The notes beneath the pieces were generated by a model, which searched no databases, was not told where the DNA came from, and saw only the letters and a program-made list of their open reading frames with translations. From CAYMCO01 sp964388955 (GTDB lineage: Bacteria; Chloroflexota; Anaerolineae; Anaerolineales; E44-bin32), in the NCBI GenBank assembly GCA_964388955.1, contig CAYMCO010000009.1:1-64000 (forward strand): 64,000 nt of DNA, written 5' to 3'. Both the position numbers and the translations under genes were made by a program. Shown here piece after piece: positions 1 through 8,073 of the stretch (position 1 is the first letter of the stretch; the number at the start of each line of letters is the position of its first letter).

Positions 1-57
1 CCGCAGCCGTTTATGGCCTTTGATCGCCACGAAGTTCTTTTGGGACAGCCCCGGTAA
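1..57 (+). CDS. Possible C-terminal tail of a truncated upstream gene
   Basis: Frame 1 is open from the first base and ends with TAA at 55-57. It reads 18 codons of ordinary composition (PQPFMAFDRHEVLLGQPR). No start is visible because the window begins inside it. The stretch is too short to assign a family, and it may be chance open frame. The region after it up to 511 carries no convincing gene, which would fit a gene ending here. Confidence 0.3.
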   Translation, partial: PQPFMAFDRHEVLLGQPR

Positions 58-511
58 GCCTGATAGAAAGCAACCCTCAATGGCAAGCCATGGGATCGAG
101 CGGTCACGATACGATCGCGAAGTAATCCCCCCGCAACCAAGCCTTCAAGCCCCGCGGCGAAACGCCGCGGCAAAGGGGGAGCGCAGCGGGCGCGCGCTGT
201 GCCGTATGCGCTATGCACATTGCGCATTGAAGCGTACGTTGGAGCCTGCAGCAGTCGAGTGGTGAAGAGTGAACAGGGAGCAGGGCATAAGGCTTGCTCC
301 AAAGTGAACACCTCTGGCCGGGTCGTGGCGAGGGAGCGATCGACTCTCGAAACCTGCCTCCGGCGAAGTCCGCGTTCTGGAGTCCGGCAGCTTGCTGCTG
401 GTCGCGAGCGAAGCGAGCCATCCACTGTTCCACCGCCTTTGACAAGCACGTCAACATATGCGAAGGTTATTGTGAAGGGCATCACATAGCGATCCGATAG
501 GGGATGGCGCA
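58..511. other. Non-coding stretch with a strong hairpin
   Basis: No credible gene is seen here. Short open frames on both strands have irregular codon use and no ribosome binding site. A perfect 8-bp hairpin (CCGCGGCG, AAA loop, CGCCGCGG) lies at 152-170 without a T run. Around 255-310 the minus strand reads as short phrases such as CCCTGCTCCCTGTTCAC, similar in style to the spacer at 59340-59440. A TTGACA hexamer at 439-444 could belong to the promoter of the cytochrome gene, but no -10 at proper spacing stands out. Confidence 0.5.
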
Positions 512-1798
512 ATGGCAGAGAACGGGAAACGCGGGGTGGTGCGGTCCGCACGCTTGTTGATCACCGGCCTGGTGGCAGTGATCGTCATTCTGGGGGGCGC
601 GCTGGTCGCCGTCGTCATTGGCACGACGGGTGGGAAGGAAACCGCGCCTGGGGAGGTGAATGCGCTTGCCAGGAGCGAGGACGAGTGCGTGGAGTGCCAT
701 CGGCGGACCACGCCCGGAATCGTCGAGCAGTTCGGATTCAGCACGATGGCCGCCGCGGAGGTCACCTGTCGCGATTGTCACGAGGTGGAAGCCGGCTATG
801 CCGGCGCAGTCGAACACGAGGGCACAACCGTCCTCAGCCAACCCAGCACTGCGCGCTGCCAGCGATGTCACACTACCGAGATGGCCCAATTCCTCGGCAG
901 CCGTCACGCTCTCCCTGCCTACGTTGCCTACGCGGGGACAGGTGATCTTTCGCCGGATCAACTGGGCGAGTACCGCGCCATTCCGGAAGGGAGCTATGCG
1001 CCGGACAAGTCCCGCAATGCGCTGTACGCCATCGAAGGAGAAGATGTCACCGAGTTCGCCTGCGAGGCCTGCCACGCTATCGGGAAGCCGGCCCCGGACG
1101 GCTCCATAGGGGACTGTTCGAAGTGCCACCTCAGGCATCGATTCAGTCTGGAGCAGGTGCGCAAGCCCGAGACATGCAACTACTGCCACATCGGCCCCGA
1201 CCACCCTCAGTGGGAGATCTATCATGAATCACCGCATGGAATCGCATACTCTTCCGACGGTGAGAACTGGCATTGGGATGCGGAGGCCGGGACATTGACG
1301 GTGTCAGATTTCCCGGCGCCCACCTGCGCCCTGTGTCATTTCGGCGGATTTGGCGCAGCCGGCACTACCCATGATGTTGGGGATCGCCTGACATGGTATT
1401 TGTTTGCCCCGATCAGCGAGCGCAGACCCTCCTGGGAGGACAACGCAAGGCGAATGCAATCCGTCTGCATGGAGTGTCACAACGAGAACATGATCACAGA
1501 TTTCTACGCCGCCGCCGACCGGGCGACTTTGGCGGTGAACGCCTGGGTCGACGAGAGCGATCGGATGATTGAGCCACTGACTACCGGCGGCCTGCTCACC
1601 GCCGAGCCTTTCGATGAACCCATCGATTTTGTGTACTTTGAGCTTTGGCATCACTTTGGCCGGACGGCCAAGTTCGGGACCTGGATGCAGGGACCCGACT
1701 ATGTCCAGTGGCATGGGGCATATGAGATCTTGAGCGATCTGTCGGAACTCCGGCAGCTCGTGGACGGGAAGCTGTCCGGCGCGGGATTGGGGGAATAG
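512..1798 (+). CDS. Octaheme c-type cytochrome, hydroxylamine oxidoreductase-like
   Basis: The 428-residue protein has a short basic N-terminus and one hydrophobic segment (about residues 14-37) that would anchor or export it. It then has eight CxxCH haem-binding motifs: CVECH, CRDCH, CQRCH, CEACH, CSKCH, CNYCH, CALCH and CMECH. Eight motifs and the C-terminal PDYVQWHG segment match the octahaem HAO/multihaem cytochrome family, in which a tyrosine near the last haem can crosslink the catalytic haem. Whether this Tyr does so is inference. It is shorter than classical HAO (roughly 500-570 residues). Likely extracytoplasmic, transferring electrons to or from N or S compounds; the substrate is unknown. 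The start ATG follows AGGGGA. The membrane protein gene begins one base after the stop, so the two probably work together. Confidence 0.82.
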   Translation: MAENGKRGVVRSARLLITGLVAVIVILGGALVAVVIGTTGGKETAPGEVNALARSEDECVECHRRTTPGIVEQFGFSTMAAAEVTCRDCHEVEAGYAGAVEHEGTTVLSQPSTARCQRCHTTEMAQFLGSRHALPAYVAYAGTGDLSPDQLGEYRAIPEGSYAPDKSRNALYAIEGEDVTEFACEACHAIGKPAPDGSIGDCSKCHLRHRFSLEQVRKPETCNYCHIGPDHPQWEIYHESPHGIAYSSDGENWHWDAEAGTLTVSDFPAPTCALCHFGGFGAAGTTHDVGDRLTWYLFAPISERRPSWEDNARRMQSVCMECHNENMITDFYAAADRATLAVNAWVDESDRMIEPLTTGGLLTAEPFDEPIDFVYFELWHHFGRTAKFGTWMQGPDYVQWHGAYEILSDLSELRQLVDGKLSGAGLGE

Positions 1799-1799
1799 T

Positions 1800-2696
1800 A
1801 TGGGCCGGTTGGGGATGATATTCCCCTGGTTGGAGAGATTCGACCGCCTTCCCCTCACCAGGGACCAGCTGGTCCTGCTCATGGTGGCGGTGAACGAGAT
1901 CTTCCTGGGGATAGATATCTTCTTGGCGCACAGCATCAGCGGGACGATCGTCCCCAATGAGTGGATCCCGATCGTCTTCGGGCCTAGCGCGGGCATACTC
2001 CTGCTGCCCATCGGGCTGCTGGCGATGCGGAATCGAGAGGCTGCCAACCGGCTGGCCAGCGTCCTGTTTGTGGCCAGCATCGCCGTGGGTCTGCTGGGCG
2101 CTTTCTTCCATGTGCGCAGGGGAATCCTCCCCAGCGGGCCGTCGGGGGAATGGGTGTCGGTGGCTCTGCTGGTGTGGGCCCCGCCGGTACTCGGCCCGCT
2201 GACCTTCGCGCTGGTTGGCCTGCTTGGTCTGAGCGCGGCTTGGCGGGAGGATCCGCCTGAAAGCGGAATCCTCACGCTCTGGGGAAACATGCGCCTGGCG
2301 CTTCCATATGCAAAGACGCGGGCTTATTTCTTCCTGGTCGGCCTGGGAGCGCTTGCGAGCCTGATCAGCATGGTGTTCGATCACGCCCGCACGGGATTCG
2401 AGAATCCATGGCTCTGGGTGTCGGCCGGAGTTGGCATCTTCGGCAGCGCGGTCCCGGTCGGGATGGGGGCGCTGGAAGATCCACGCCGATCGGACTACGC
2501 GATATTCTTTGGCACCATGTTGGCGTTGATCCTGCTCGGAATAACGGGGCTGGCGCTGCACGTGCGCCAGGATCTCATCGCAGAGGGCACGATCGTCATC
2601 GAGCGATTCATCCGCGGCGCTCCCTTCTTGGCGCCCATGCTCTTCGCCGACATGGGCGGCTTGGGAATCATCGCTCTGCTGGATCCGGTGGAGTGA
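1800..2696 (+). CDS. Polytopic membrane protein, partner of the octaheme cytochrome
   Basis: The 298-residue product has about eight hydrophobic segments, at roughly residues 22-43, 57-78, 84-105, 121-150, 174-194, 204-224, 237-258 and 270-292. No family motif was recognised. Histidines near membrane borders (in IFLAH, AFFHV, MVFDH and LALHV) could ligate haem, but this is speculation. The ATG lies one base after the cytochrome stop with GGGGGAA upstream, so the pair is almost certainly one operon. A plausible role is a quinone-side or membrane anchor partner that exchanges electrons with the octahaem protein. The gene is followed by a convergent operon with little spacer. Confidence 0.75.
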   Translation: MGRLGMIFPWLERFDRLPLTRDQLVLLMVAVNEIFLGIDIFLAHSISGTIVPNEWIPIVFGPSAGILLLPIGLLAMRNREAANRLASVLFVASIAVGLLGAFFHVRRGILPSGPSGEWVSVALLVWAPPVLGPLTFALVGLLGLSAAWREDPPESGILTLWGNMRLALPYAKTRAYFFLVGLGALASLISMVFDHARTGFENPWLWVSAGVGIFGSAVPVGMGALEDPRRSDYAIFFGTMLALILLGITGLALHVRQDLIAEGTIVIERFIRGAPFLAPMLFADMGGLGIIALLDPVE

Positions 2697-2764
2697 TTGC
2701 TCGCATCGCGCGCATTCGAAGGACCCGGGTGAGGCCGGGGGTCGTGCTGTCGATGCAAAGAGGG

Positions 2765-4570
2765 CTACAGATAAAGGGCCCGCATATATACATCCATGAA
2801 CTGCTCGTGGATGGTCAATTCAATGTATTCAACCCGCTGGATGAGCTCTTGGGCGATCTCGCGCCGCCGCGAGGAGAGCAGCATCTGTTTCGCCCCCTCG
2901 CCGGCCGCATTGCCAACCTGCCGGTATCGGGCGTCGGGGATGGGGAGGAGCATCCCGATGCGCTTTGCGCTGCCCACATCGAGGTATGTCCCGAAGGCGC
3001 CAGCCACGATGACCTGCTCCACCTGGTCATGGGTGATTCCCGCCTCCAACAGAAGGATCTCCATCCCGGTGCGGATGGCGGCCTTGGCCAGCTGAATCTC
3101 ATTGACATCCTTGCGGCTGACCACGATCTCGCGGCCATGCCCGGACAGGTCGGCGGGTACCAGCAGGAATTCTCCGCCCTCCTGGTTGCCCCGCACGCGC
3201 GGATGCCCTTCCAGCATTTTGCCGGAGCTGTTCAGGACGCCGGCGGCAAGCATCTCCGCCACCGCATCCAAGATCCCTGAGCCGCAGATCCCGACCGCGG
3301 GCTCGTCGTTGATCGTCTGCAGCCGCACCTGTCCATCGCTGATCTGGATTCGCTCTATCGCACCGGGCGCGGCGCGCATGCCGTCTCGGATATGGGCGCC
3401 CTCGAACGCGGGGCCGGAGGCGCATGAGCAGGTCAGAAGACGGCCACCGCTGGCGAGGGTGATTTCGGTGTTGGTGCCGATGTCGATCGCCACCGTGGTC
3501 CGCTCCGCCCGCCACACCTCCGTGGCCAGCAGCATGGAGACGTGATCCGCACCCACATAGCCGGCGATATTCGGAGGGAGGTGCACGCGCGCGCCCGGGG
3601 AGATGCGCAGCCCCAGTTCGTGGGCTGGCAAGTCCAGCGCACCTCCGACCGCAGGCACGTACGGCGAGACGCCCAACTGGTGCACGGGCAGGCCGGCGCA
3701 GAGGTGATGCATCGCCGTGTTCCCCACGAACACGGCGTCCACGATCTGCTCCGGCGAGTGGCCCGCTTCGGCGCACAGCGCCTCCGCCTTGCGATTGATG
3801 GTTTCGATGACTTTGGACTGCAGCACGGCGCGGCCGTCCGAGTGGCGCGCTGTGTAGTCGATGCGGCTGACCACGTCTTCCCCATACGCCACCTGGGGGT
3901 TCATCTCACCGGCCTTGGCAAGGGTCTGTCCCGAGGTCAGGTCCACGAGGTAAACGGCCATCTTGGTGGTGCCGATGTCCACCGCGAGCCCCAGGAGCGG
4001 GGTTCCCGAGGCGAACAGGCCGACCAGTTCGCCACCGCGTGCCGCCAGCCGGGCGCGCCAATCGAACTGGCGCATGCGGGGGGACAATTCTCGGAGAACG
4101 CTGAGCGGGAAGGTCGGGCGAGGCATCCCCGCCTCCGCCAGCGTGTCCTCGATCCGGACAGTGTCGGAGCGCAAATCGTGCAGCGTGGGTGGATCGACTG
4201 TGATCTCCACGGGGATCACCGGTGGCCGCAGTTCCACCTCAATGGCTTGCCCCTCGATCTGCAACCGCTGCGGAGTGGTGAGGGACTCGGGCGGCACATC
4301 CACCTTGACATCGTCCAGCGCGCGCGCCTGGCATGCCAGACGCATGCCCCGTTCCAGCGCTTCCGGGCCCAGCGCATCTTCTTCGATCATGGTGGGGGAA
4401 GAGAGTTCTCCGGCTTCGAGCCGTACGATGCACTCCTCGCACGAACCGATTCCGCCGCAGATGGAGACCAACTGCACCCCCGCCTCTTGGGCGGCGGTCA
4501 GCAGGTCAGTGCCCGAAGGGACTTCAACCCGGCGCCCGATGGGCTCAAAATCCACCCAGACGGTTTCCAT
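2765..4570 (-). CDS. RACo-like ATP-dependent reductive activator of corrinoid proteins
   Basis: The 601-residue protein starts with a plant-type [2Fe-2S] ferredoxin domain (Cys38, Cys44, Cys47 and Cys80, CGGxGxCxxC pattern). A linker follows, then an ASKHA-fold ATPase body with phosphate-binding motifs AVDIGTTK and AIDIGTNTE (the DUF4445 type). This is the architecture of RACo/RamA-like proteins that reduce inactive Co(II) corrinoid back to Co(I) using ATP. The start at METVW is preferred over an upstream ATG because it overlaps the preceding stop as TGATG, a coupled start. It is third in a minus-strand operon after the pterin-binding methyltransferase and the MetH-activation-like protein. 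It is likely to serve the MttB/corrinoid pair at 57.1-59.2 kb. Confidence 0.9.
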   Translation of the reverse strand: METVWVDFEPIGRRVEVPSGTDLLTAAQEAGVQLVSICGGIGSCEECIVRLEAGELSSPTMIEEDALGPEALERGMRLACQARALDDVKVDVPPESLTTPQRLQIEGQAIEVELRPPVIPVEITVDPPTLHDLRSDTVRIEDTLAEAGMPRPTFPLSVLRELSPRMRQFDWRARLAARGGELVGLFASGTPLLGLAVDIGTTKMAVYLVDLTSGQTLAKAGEMNPQVAYGEDVVSRIDYTARHSDGRAVLQSKVIETINRKAEALCAEAGHSPEQIVDAVFVGNTAMHHLCAGLPVHQLGVSPYVPAVGGALDLPAHELGLRISPGARVHLPPNIAGYVGADHVSMLLATEVWRAERTTVAIDIGTNTEITLASGGRLLTCSCASGPAFEGAHIRDGMRAAPGAIERIQISDGQVRLQTINDEPAVGICGSGILDAVAEMLAAGVLNSSGKMLEGHPRVRGNQEGGEFLLVPADLSGHGREIVVSRKDVNEIQLAKAAIRTGMEILLLEAGITHDQVEQVIVAGAFGTYLDVGSAKRIGMLLPIPDARYRQVGNAAGEGAKQMLLSSRRREIAQELIQRVEYIELTIHEQFMDVYMRALYL

Positions 4571-5265
4571 CAGCTCACGGCCTTGCGATAGTGGTCCTGA
4601 TAGCGGCAGGTCTCTCGCATGCGGCAATAGTCACAGGTGCTGCCAGACTGGCTGACATGCTCTCCGATCCCCACCACCATAGAGAGAGACTTGCGAGGAA
4701 GCATCAATCCTGTGGGACGAAGCTCGATGGAAATCTCTTGCGCTGGGAACAACGAGAAGATCTGAGGCTGACCCTGTTCCACCTTCCAGCCGTCCATGCC
4801 CGGGCTGAGCGGGATGGTTGTCTCCTGGCCCGCACCCCGCGCTTCCTCCTCGATCTGCGCGCAGGCCGCGTTGGCGAGCGCTTCGGTGGCCGCCGAACCG
4901 ACGCCGTCAAACGCCAGAGCGCGCAGCATATCGCTCCCTGAAAGCTCAGATGCATGCGTCTCCAGCTCCGCCCCGATGGTGCACAGGATAGCGACTACCT
5001 CTTCCGCCGGCCCCAAGTGCTCGCCGATCAGCTTGCCTTGCAGCGTGCTCCCATTCTTCAGCAGCAGCTTCTCGTGCCGCAGTCCTTCCACACCGATGCG
5101 GCGCATGTGAACCCGGGGGTGAACCATGGGCAGACCCTCCGATAGCGCCGCCTCGGCCAACTCGACCAACCTGGGGCTGCGCGCCCGAATGGTGCTTGGA
5201 TCGGCCCCCTGGCCGCGCAAGACTGCGTCGACATCGATATCTATCGACCAGGCCCGGGCGCCCAC
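4570..5265 (-). CDS. Vitamin B12-dependent methionine synthase activation-domain-like protein
   Basis: The 231-residue soluble protein resembles the stand-alone MetH activation-domain family that accompanies corrinoid methyltransferases. The features seen are a LSPGMDGW segment, an ELRPTGLMLPRKSLSM segment and a C-terminal cysteine cluster (CDYC followed by MRETC). In MetH this domain binds S-adenosylmethionine for reductive remethylation. Here the Cys cluster, absent from MetH, may bind a metal or Fe-S centre (inference). It begins at GTG two bases after the upstream stop and its TGA overlaps the RACo ATG, so all three genes are translationally linked. It probably helps reactivate or handle the corrinoid protein. 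Confidence 0.78.
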   Translation of the reverse strand: MGARAWSIDIDVDAVLRGQGADPSTIRARSPRLVELAEAALSEGLPMVHPRVHMRRIGVEGLRHEKLLLKNGSTLQGKLIGEHLGPAEEVVAILCTIGAELETHASELSGSDMLRALAFDGVGSAATEALANAACAQIEEEARGAGQETTIPLSPGMDGWKVEQGQPQIFSLFPAQEISIELRPTGLMLPRKSLSMVVGIGEHVSQSGSTCDYCRMRETCRYQDHYRKAVS

Positions 5266-5267
5266 GG

Positions 5268-6128
5268 CTATTGGCCTTGCTCCGCCGCTCGCCTGCGGAA
5301 GCTGCTGATATAGCGGCTGCCGAAGTTGTCTCTCCCCATGAGGAGATCGATGGCGCGGATCGTTGGAGTGAGCTTCATGGGATCGGTGATCGCGCAGGTA
5401 GCGCCGGCGTGGATGGCCAAGCCCAAAAAGGCCTGGTTGATCGTTTCCCGGTCAGGCAGGCCGAAGGAGACGTTGCTCGCGCCCAGGTTGATGTTCACGC
5501 CGAGATTCTCTCTCACCAGTTCGATGGTCCGCAGGGTCACCGCGGCGGCCTTGCTGTCGGCCCCCACGGTGAGCACCAGCGGGTCGATCACGATATTCCT
5601 CGCCTCGATGCCCATCTTCGCCGCCCGCTCGATGATCTTTTCCGCGACCGCCATGCGGGATTCCGGATCGCCAGGGATGCCATCGTCGTCCATGACCAAG
5701 CCGATCACGGGCACGTCATACTCCTTGATGATCGGAAGGATTGCGGACAGAGATTTCTCCTCCCCAGTGACCGAATTGACGAGCGGGCGCCCGGGGGCGG
5801 CCTCCAGACCGGCGGCCAGCGCAAGTGGGTTCGCCGAGTCCAGGCACAGCGGTGTATCGAATTCGGACGCCAGGATCTTCACCAATTCGGGCAGGATCTC
5901 CGCCTCGTCCACCCCCGGCACCCCCACATTGACGTCCAGCACATCCGCCTCCGCCGTCATCTGTCTGCGCGCCAGGTCGATCGCCCTGGAAAAGTCGCCC
6001 TCCTTCAGCGCGGCAGCCAGCTTCTTGCGGCCGGTCGGGTTGATCTTCTCACCGATAATGACGAAAGGGCCATCCGGGCTGATGACCGCATCTTGACTCT
6101 CGCTGCGAATGATGGTCTTCACTTTCAC
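5268..6128 (-). CDS. Pterin-binding corrinoid methyltransferase (MeTr/MtgA type)
   Basis: The 286-residue protein has the pterin-binding TIM-barrel signature: EKINPTGR near residue 27, DVLDVNVG, LCLDSANP, DPLVLTVGAD and the hallmark GASNVSFGLPDR near residue 216. Members move a methyl group between methyltetrahydrofolate (or a related pterin) and a corrinoid cofactor. With no MetH homocysteine domain and RACo in the same operon, it fits catabolic or acetogenic-type methyl transfer, as in MtgA, rather than methionine synthesis. It is first in the minus-strand operon and starts at GTG with AGGGGAG just upstream. The likely partner corrinoid protein is encoded at 58567-59217. Confidence 0.88.
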   Translation of the reverse strand: MKVKTIIRSESQDAVISPDGPFVIIGEKINPTGRKKLAAALKEGDFSRAIDLARRQMTAEADVLDVNVGVPGVDEAEILPELVKILASEFDTPLCLDSANPLALAAGLEAAPGRPLVNSVTGEEKSLSAILPIIKEYDVPVIGLVMDDDGIPGDPESRMAVAEKIIERAAKMGIEARNIVIDPLVLTVGADSKAAAVTLRTIELVRENLGVNINLGASNVSFGLPDRETINQAFLGLAIHAGATCAITDPMKLTPTIRAIDLLMGRDNFGSRYISSFRRRAAEQGQ

Positions 6129-6522
6129 GCTCCCCTTCGAGGATTGATGATAGAAAACCGGGCATCTCCTTCACGCGCCCAACGGCACAATGTACCACAA
6201 GCTCCGCAAGTCGGGTAGTGAGCCCCGGCCCGCAGAACCCTCCGTATCGATGGGCAGGGGGCCTGGCGGGGCCGTGCGGCGTCCCCCCACCCGGCGCGAG
6301 CTGCTCGCTGTCGACCTTGGGCCCCAAGTCTCCTCACCAATGCCCGGCCGCGATCTCCGGACCAAGATAACCTTGCACAAGCTAGTGCCGGGTCACACAC
6401 CTCGTCGCATGGCCAGATCATTTCCTCGATCTCGCATCTTGCCTGGGGGCCCCTATGGCTTGGGGGGCGATCTCACACGGCAGACTCGTTCCTGCCGCTG
6501 CCTGCCAACGACACAGGCCAGG

Positions 6523-6644
6523 CCTCTCGATACACGCCTCGCTCCGCTCGCCGCTACTCGAGATGCGCCCTGCTTCGCACGTTCCGATTGTGGGGAGGCG
6601 CATCTCGAGTGCCGAGTGGTGAAACCACGAGGTGTATCGAGAGG
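6523..6644. repeat. 122-bp imperfect inverted repeat (MITE/REP-like)
   Basis: The left arm at 6523-6569 begins CCTCTCGATACAC and ends CTCGAGATGCGCC. The right arm at 6597-6644 begins GGCGCATCTCGAG and ends GTGTATCGAGAGG. The outer 13 bases and inner 13 bases of the arms are perfectly complementary; the middles diverge. The right-arm word AGGCGCATCTCGAGTGCCG recurs exactly at 50552-50570, indicating a dispersed element. It carries no open frame, so mobility would need a transposase in trans. Confidence 0.7.
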
Positions 6645-6674
6645 AGCGCCGTACTTTCACTCTCAAGCAGCCGC

Positions 6675-6691
6675 GCCCCCTGAAATGGAAC
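6675..6691 (+). promoter_or_regulatory. Conserved 17-bp upstream box, copy 1
   Basis: GCCCCCTGAAATGGAAC lies here and a one-mismatch copy lies at 9931-9947. In both places the box begins 62 bases before a TATGAT hexamer, and CTTTCA lies 21 bases before the box. The fixed geometry suggests a shared activator or sigma-factor site. GGAAC also resembles an ECF sigma -35, but no matching -10 was found. Confidence 0.45.
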
Positions 6692-6713
6692 ACAGCCTCT
6701 TGCCCGGCCACGC

Positions 6714-6742
6714 TTGTAACCGGCCGATTCTCCCCATATGAT
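6714..6742 (+). promoter_or_regulatory. Promoter for the SDR gene
   Basis: TTGTAA at 6714-6719 and TATGAT at 6737-6742 are separated by 17 bases. This gives a leader of roughly 75 bases before the ATG at 6822. A TGGTATA word overlaps downstream at 6744-6750 and is an alternative extended -10. Confidence 0.5.
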
Positions 6743-6821
6743 TTGGTATACCGGCAAGCGAATCGGACGCTGTTCGAGAATCCTAACGATGAAGCCGAGA
6801 ACGGCGAGGGAGGTGAAGCGT

Positions 6822-7610
6822 ATGGAAGGCAATCCCGGCCAACAAGGGAAGGCAGCGTTGATCACCGGCGGATCGTCCGGTGTGGGGCTGGCCACGGCCG
6901 AGGTGCTGCTGATGGAGGGATACCGGGTGCTGATCACCGGCCGGGATGAGTCCCGGCTCGCGCGCGCCAAGCAGACCTTGGGGGGAACGGGCGGGGAGCT
7001 GCACACGCACTCCAGCGATGTCCGCCAGGTTTCGGAGTGCAATGCGGCAGTGGACAAATCTCTCGATCTCTTTGGGCGCTTGGATCTGCTTGTGAATTCC
7101 GCAGGTGTCTGGATTCAGGGGCCGGCGGTCGAGAGTGTTGAGCGGGATTGGGACGATGTCATAGACACCAACTTGAAGGGCGCTTTCTTCATGTGTGTCT
7201 TCGCCATCCCCCATTTGAAGCGCTCGCAGGGCAGCATCGTGAATGTCAGTTCCGATGGCGGGATCATGGGGTTGGATGGCGCAGCGATCTACAGCGCCAG
7301 CAAGGGCGGCGTCAACCTGCTGACCAAATCGCTCGCCGTCGAACTGGCCGGAGATCTGGTGCGGGTCAACGCGGTCTGCCCGGCGGATATCGACACGCCT
7401 ATGACGCGAAAGGCGATGGAGGACTATGGGCCCGATGACCAGCAGAGATACTTCGCTGAGATGCTGTCCGTCTATCCGCAGGGAGCGCGGGCCCGTTTGA
7501 TTGAGCCGGGGGAAGTCGCAGACCTGATCGCATTTCTGGCTTCCGACAAGGCTGGAGCCATCACCGGCGCGTTGTTTTCCATTGATTTTGGCGTGACCGC
7601 CGGCTATTAG
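6822..7610 (+). CDS. Short-chain dehydrogenase/reductase
   Basis: The 262-residue protein is a classical SDR. It has the nucleotide-binding TGGSSGVG motif near residue 13, the NSAG motif (VNSAGVW) and a catalytic Ser followed by YSASK. It should be a cytosolic NAD(P)H-dependent oxidoreductase; the substrate cannot be told from sequence. GGAGGTG at 6809-6815 sets the start at MEGNPG rather than at the in-frame ATG at 6789, which lacks such a site. It stands alone with its own promoter and the shared upstream box. A weak hairpin (GACTCG/CGAGTC, 7620-7645) follows the stop. Confidence 0.88.
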   Translation: MEGNPGQQGKAALITGGSSGVGLATAEVLLMEGYRVLITGRDESRLARAKQTLGGTGGELHTHSSDVRQVSECNAAVDKSLDLFGRLDLLVNSAGVWIQGPAVESVERDWDDVIDTNLKGAFFMCVFAIPHLKRSQGSIVNVSSDGGIMGLDGAAIYSASKGGVNLLTKSLAVELAGDLVRVNAVCPADIDTPMTRKAMEDYGPDDQQRYFAEMLSVYPQGARARLIEPGEVADLIAFLASDKAGAITGALFSIDFGVTAGY

Positions 7611-8073
7611 CCGGTCGCTGACTCGTGGGCCCAATTTCGCGAGTCGCCCGATAGATATGTCTCGCACGGCCCATCCCACAGGGTATTCCGGGACGGCCTT
7701 ATGAGACGCCGGCGCCAGTCGAAGTCGCCCTGGGCACGCGTTTCGAAATCCGGGGGCTTAGGGGCCCGGGTCGCGCACAGTTCCGAGCTTGGCCAGGGTG
7801 GAGCGGGAGGCCGGACCCGCCTTGATGCCCGAGTGCGGTCCGTCTCCACATAGTGACGGGCCGCCATTGTATCCAAGTAGTCAGCCCACAATCCCACACC
7901 CTTCCGCCATCTGGCCAGGTGGAGGGCCGCCCGGGAGGGGAGGCAACTCCTGGCATGATAGGGGATCGGAATCGCCCAGAACTATTGTAGACTAATATCT
8001 AAGGGAACAATTCGTGCGGGACCGGCGTCTTGTTCGCGTGGAAATTTCATGCCGCATTTGCGGGGAGGTCTAT
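7611..8073. other. Intergenic region, no gene seen
   Basis: Apart from the weak hairpin at 7620-7645 and an AT-richer stretch at 7980-8005 (TGTAGACTAATAT, possible -10), nothing was recognised. Open frames on the minus strand have poor codon use. Confidence 0.45.

Larger units (their letters stand above)
6129..6821. other. Divergent spacer with palindromic element and promoter
   Basis: No gene is credible in this 693-base gap. It carries a 122-bp inverted repeat (6523-6644), a 17-bp box shared with the region before 10071, and a TTGTAA-17-TATGAT promoter before the SDR gene, each listed separately. No cobalamin riboswitch was recognised upstream of the corrinoid operon on the minus strand. 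Confidence 0.5.

Noticed and set aside
3542..4591. 349-codon plus-strand open frame
   Set aside because: It lies fully antisense to the RACo gene, has low-complexity His/Arg/Gln composition and shows no domain. It is a GC-rich shadow.
5196..6218. 340-codon plus-strand open frame
   Set aside because: Antisense to the pterin-binding methyltransferase, whose motifs are unmistakable on the minus strand.
6171..6380. 69-codon minus-strand frame upstream of the corrinoid operon
   Set aside because: No ribosome site; Gly/Arg/Pro-rich composition typical of non-coding GC-rich DNA.
6129..6522. Cobalamin riboswitch before the corrinoid support operon
   Set aside because: Expected because of the B12 link, but no recognisable B12-box was found on the minus strand.
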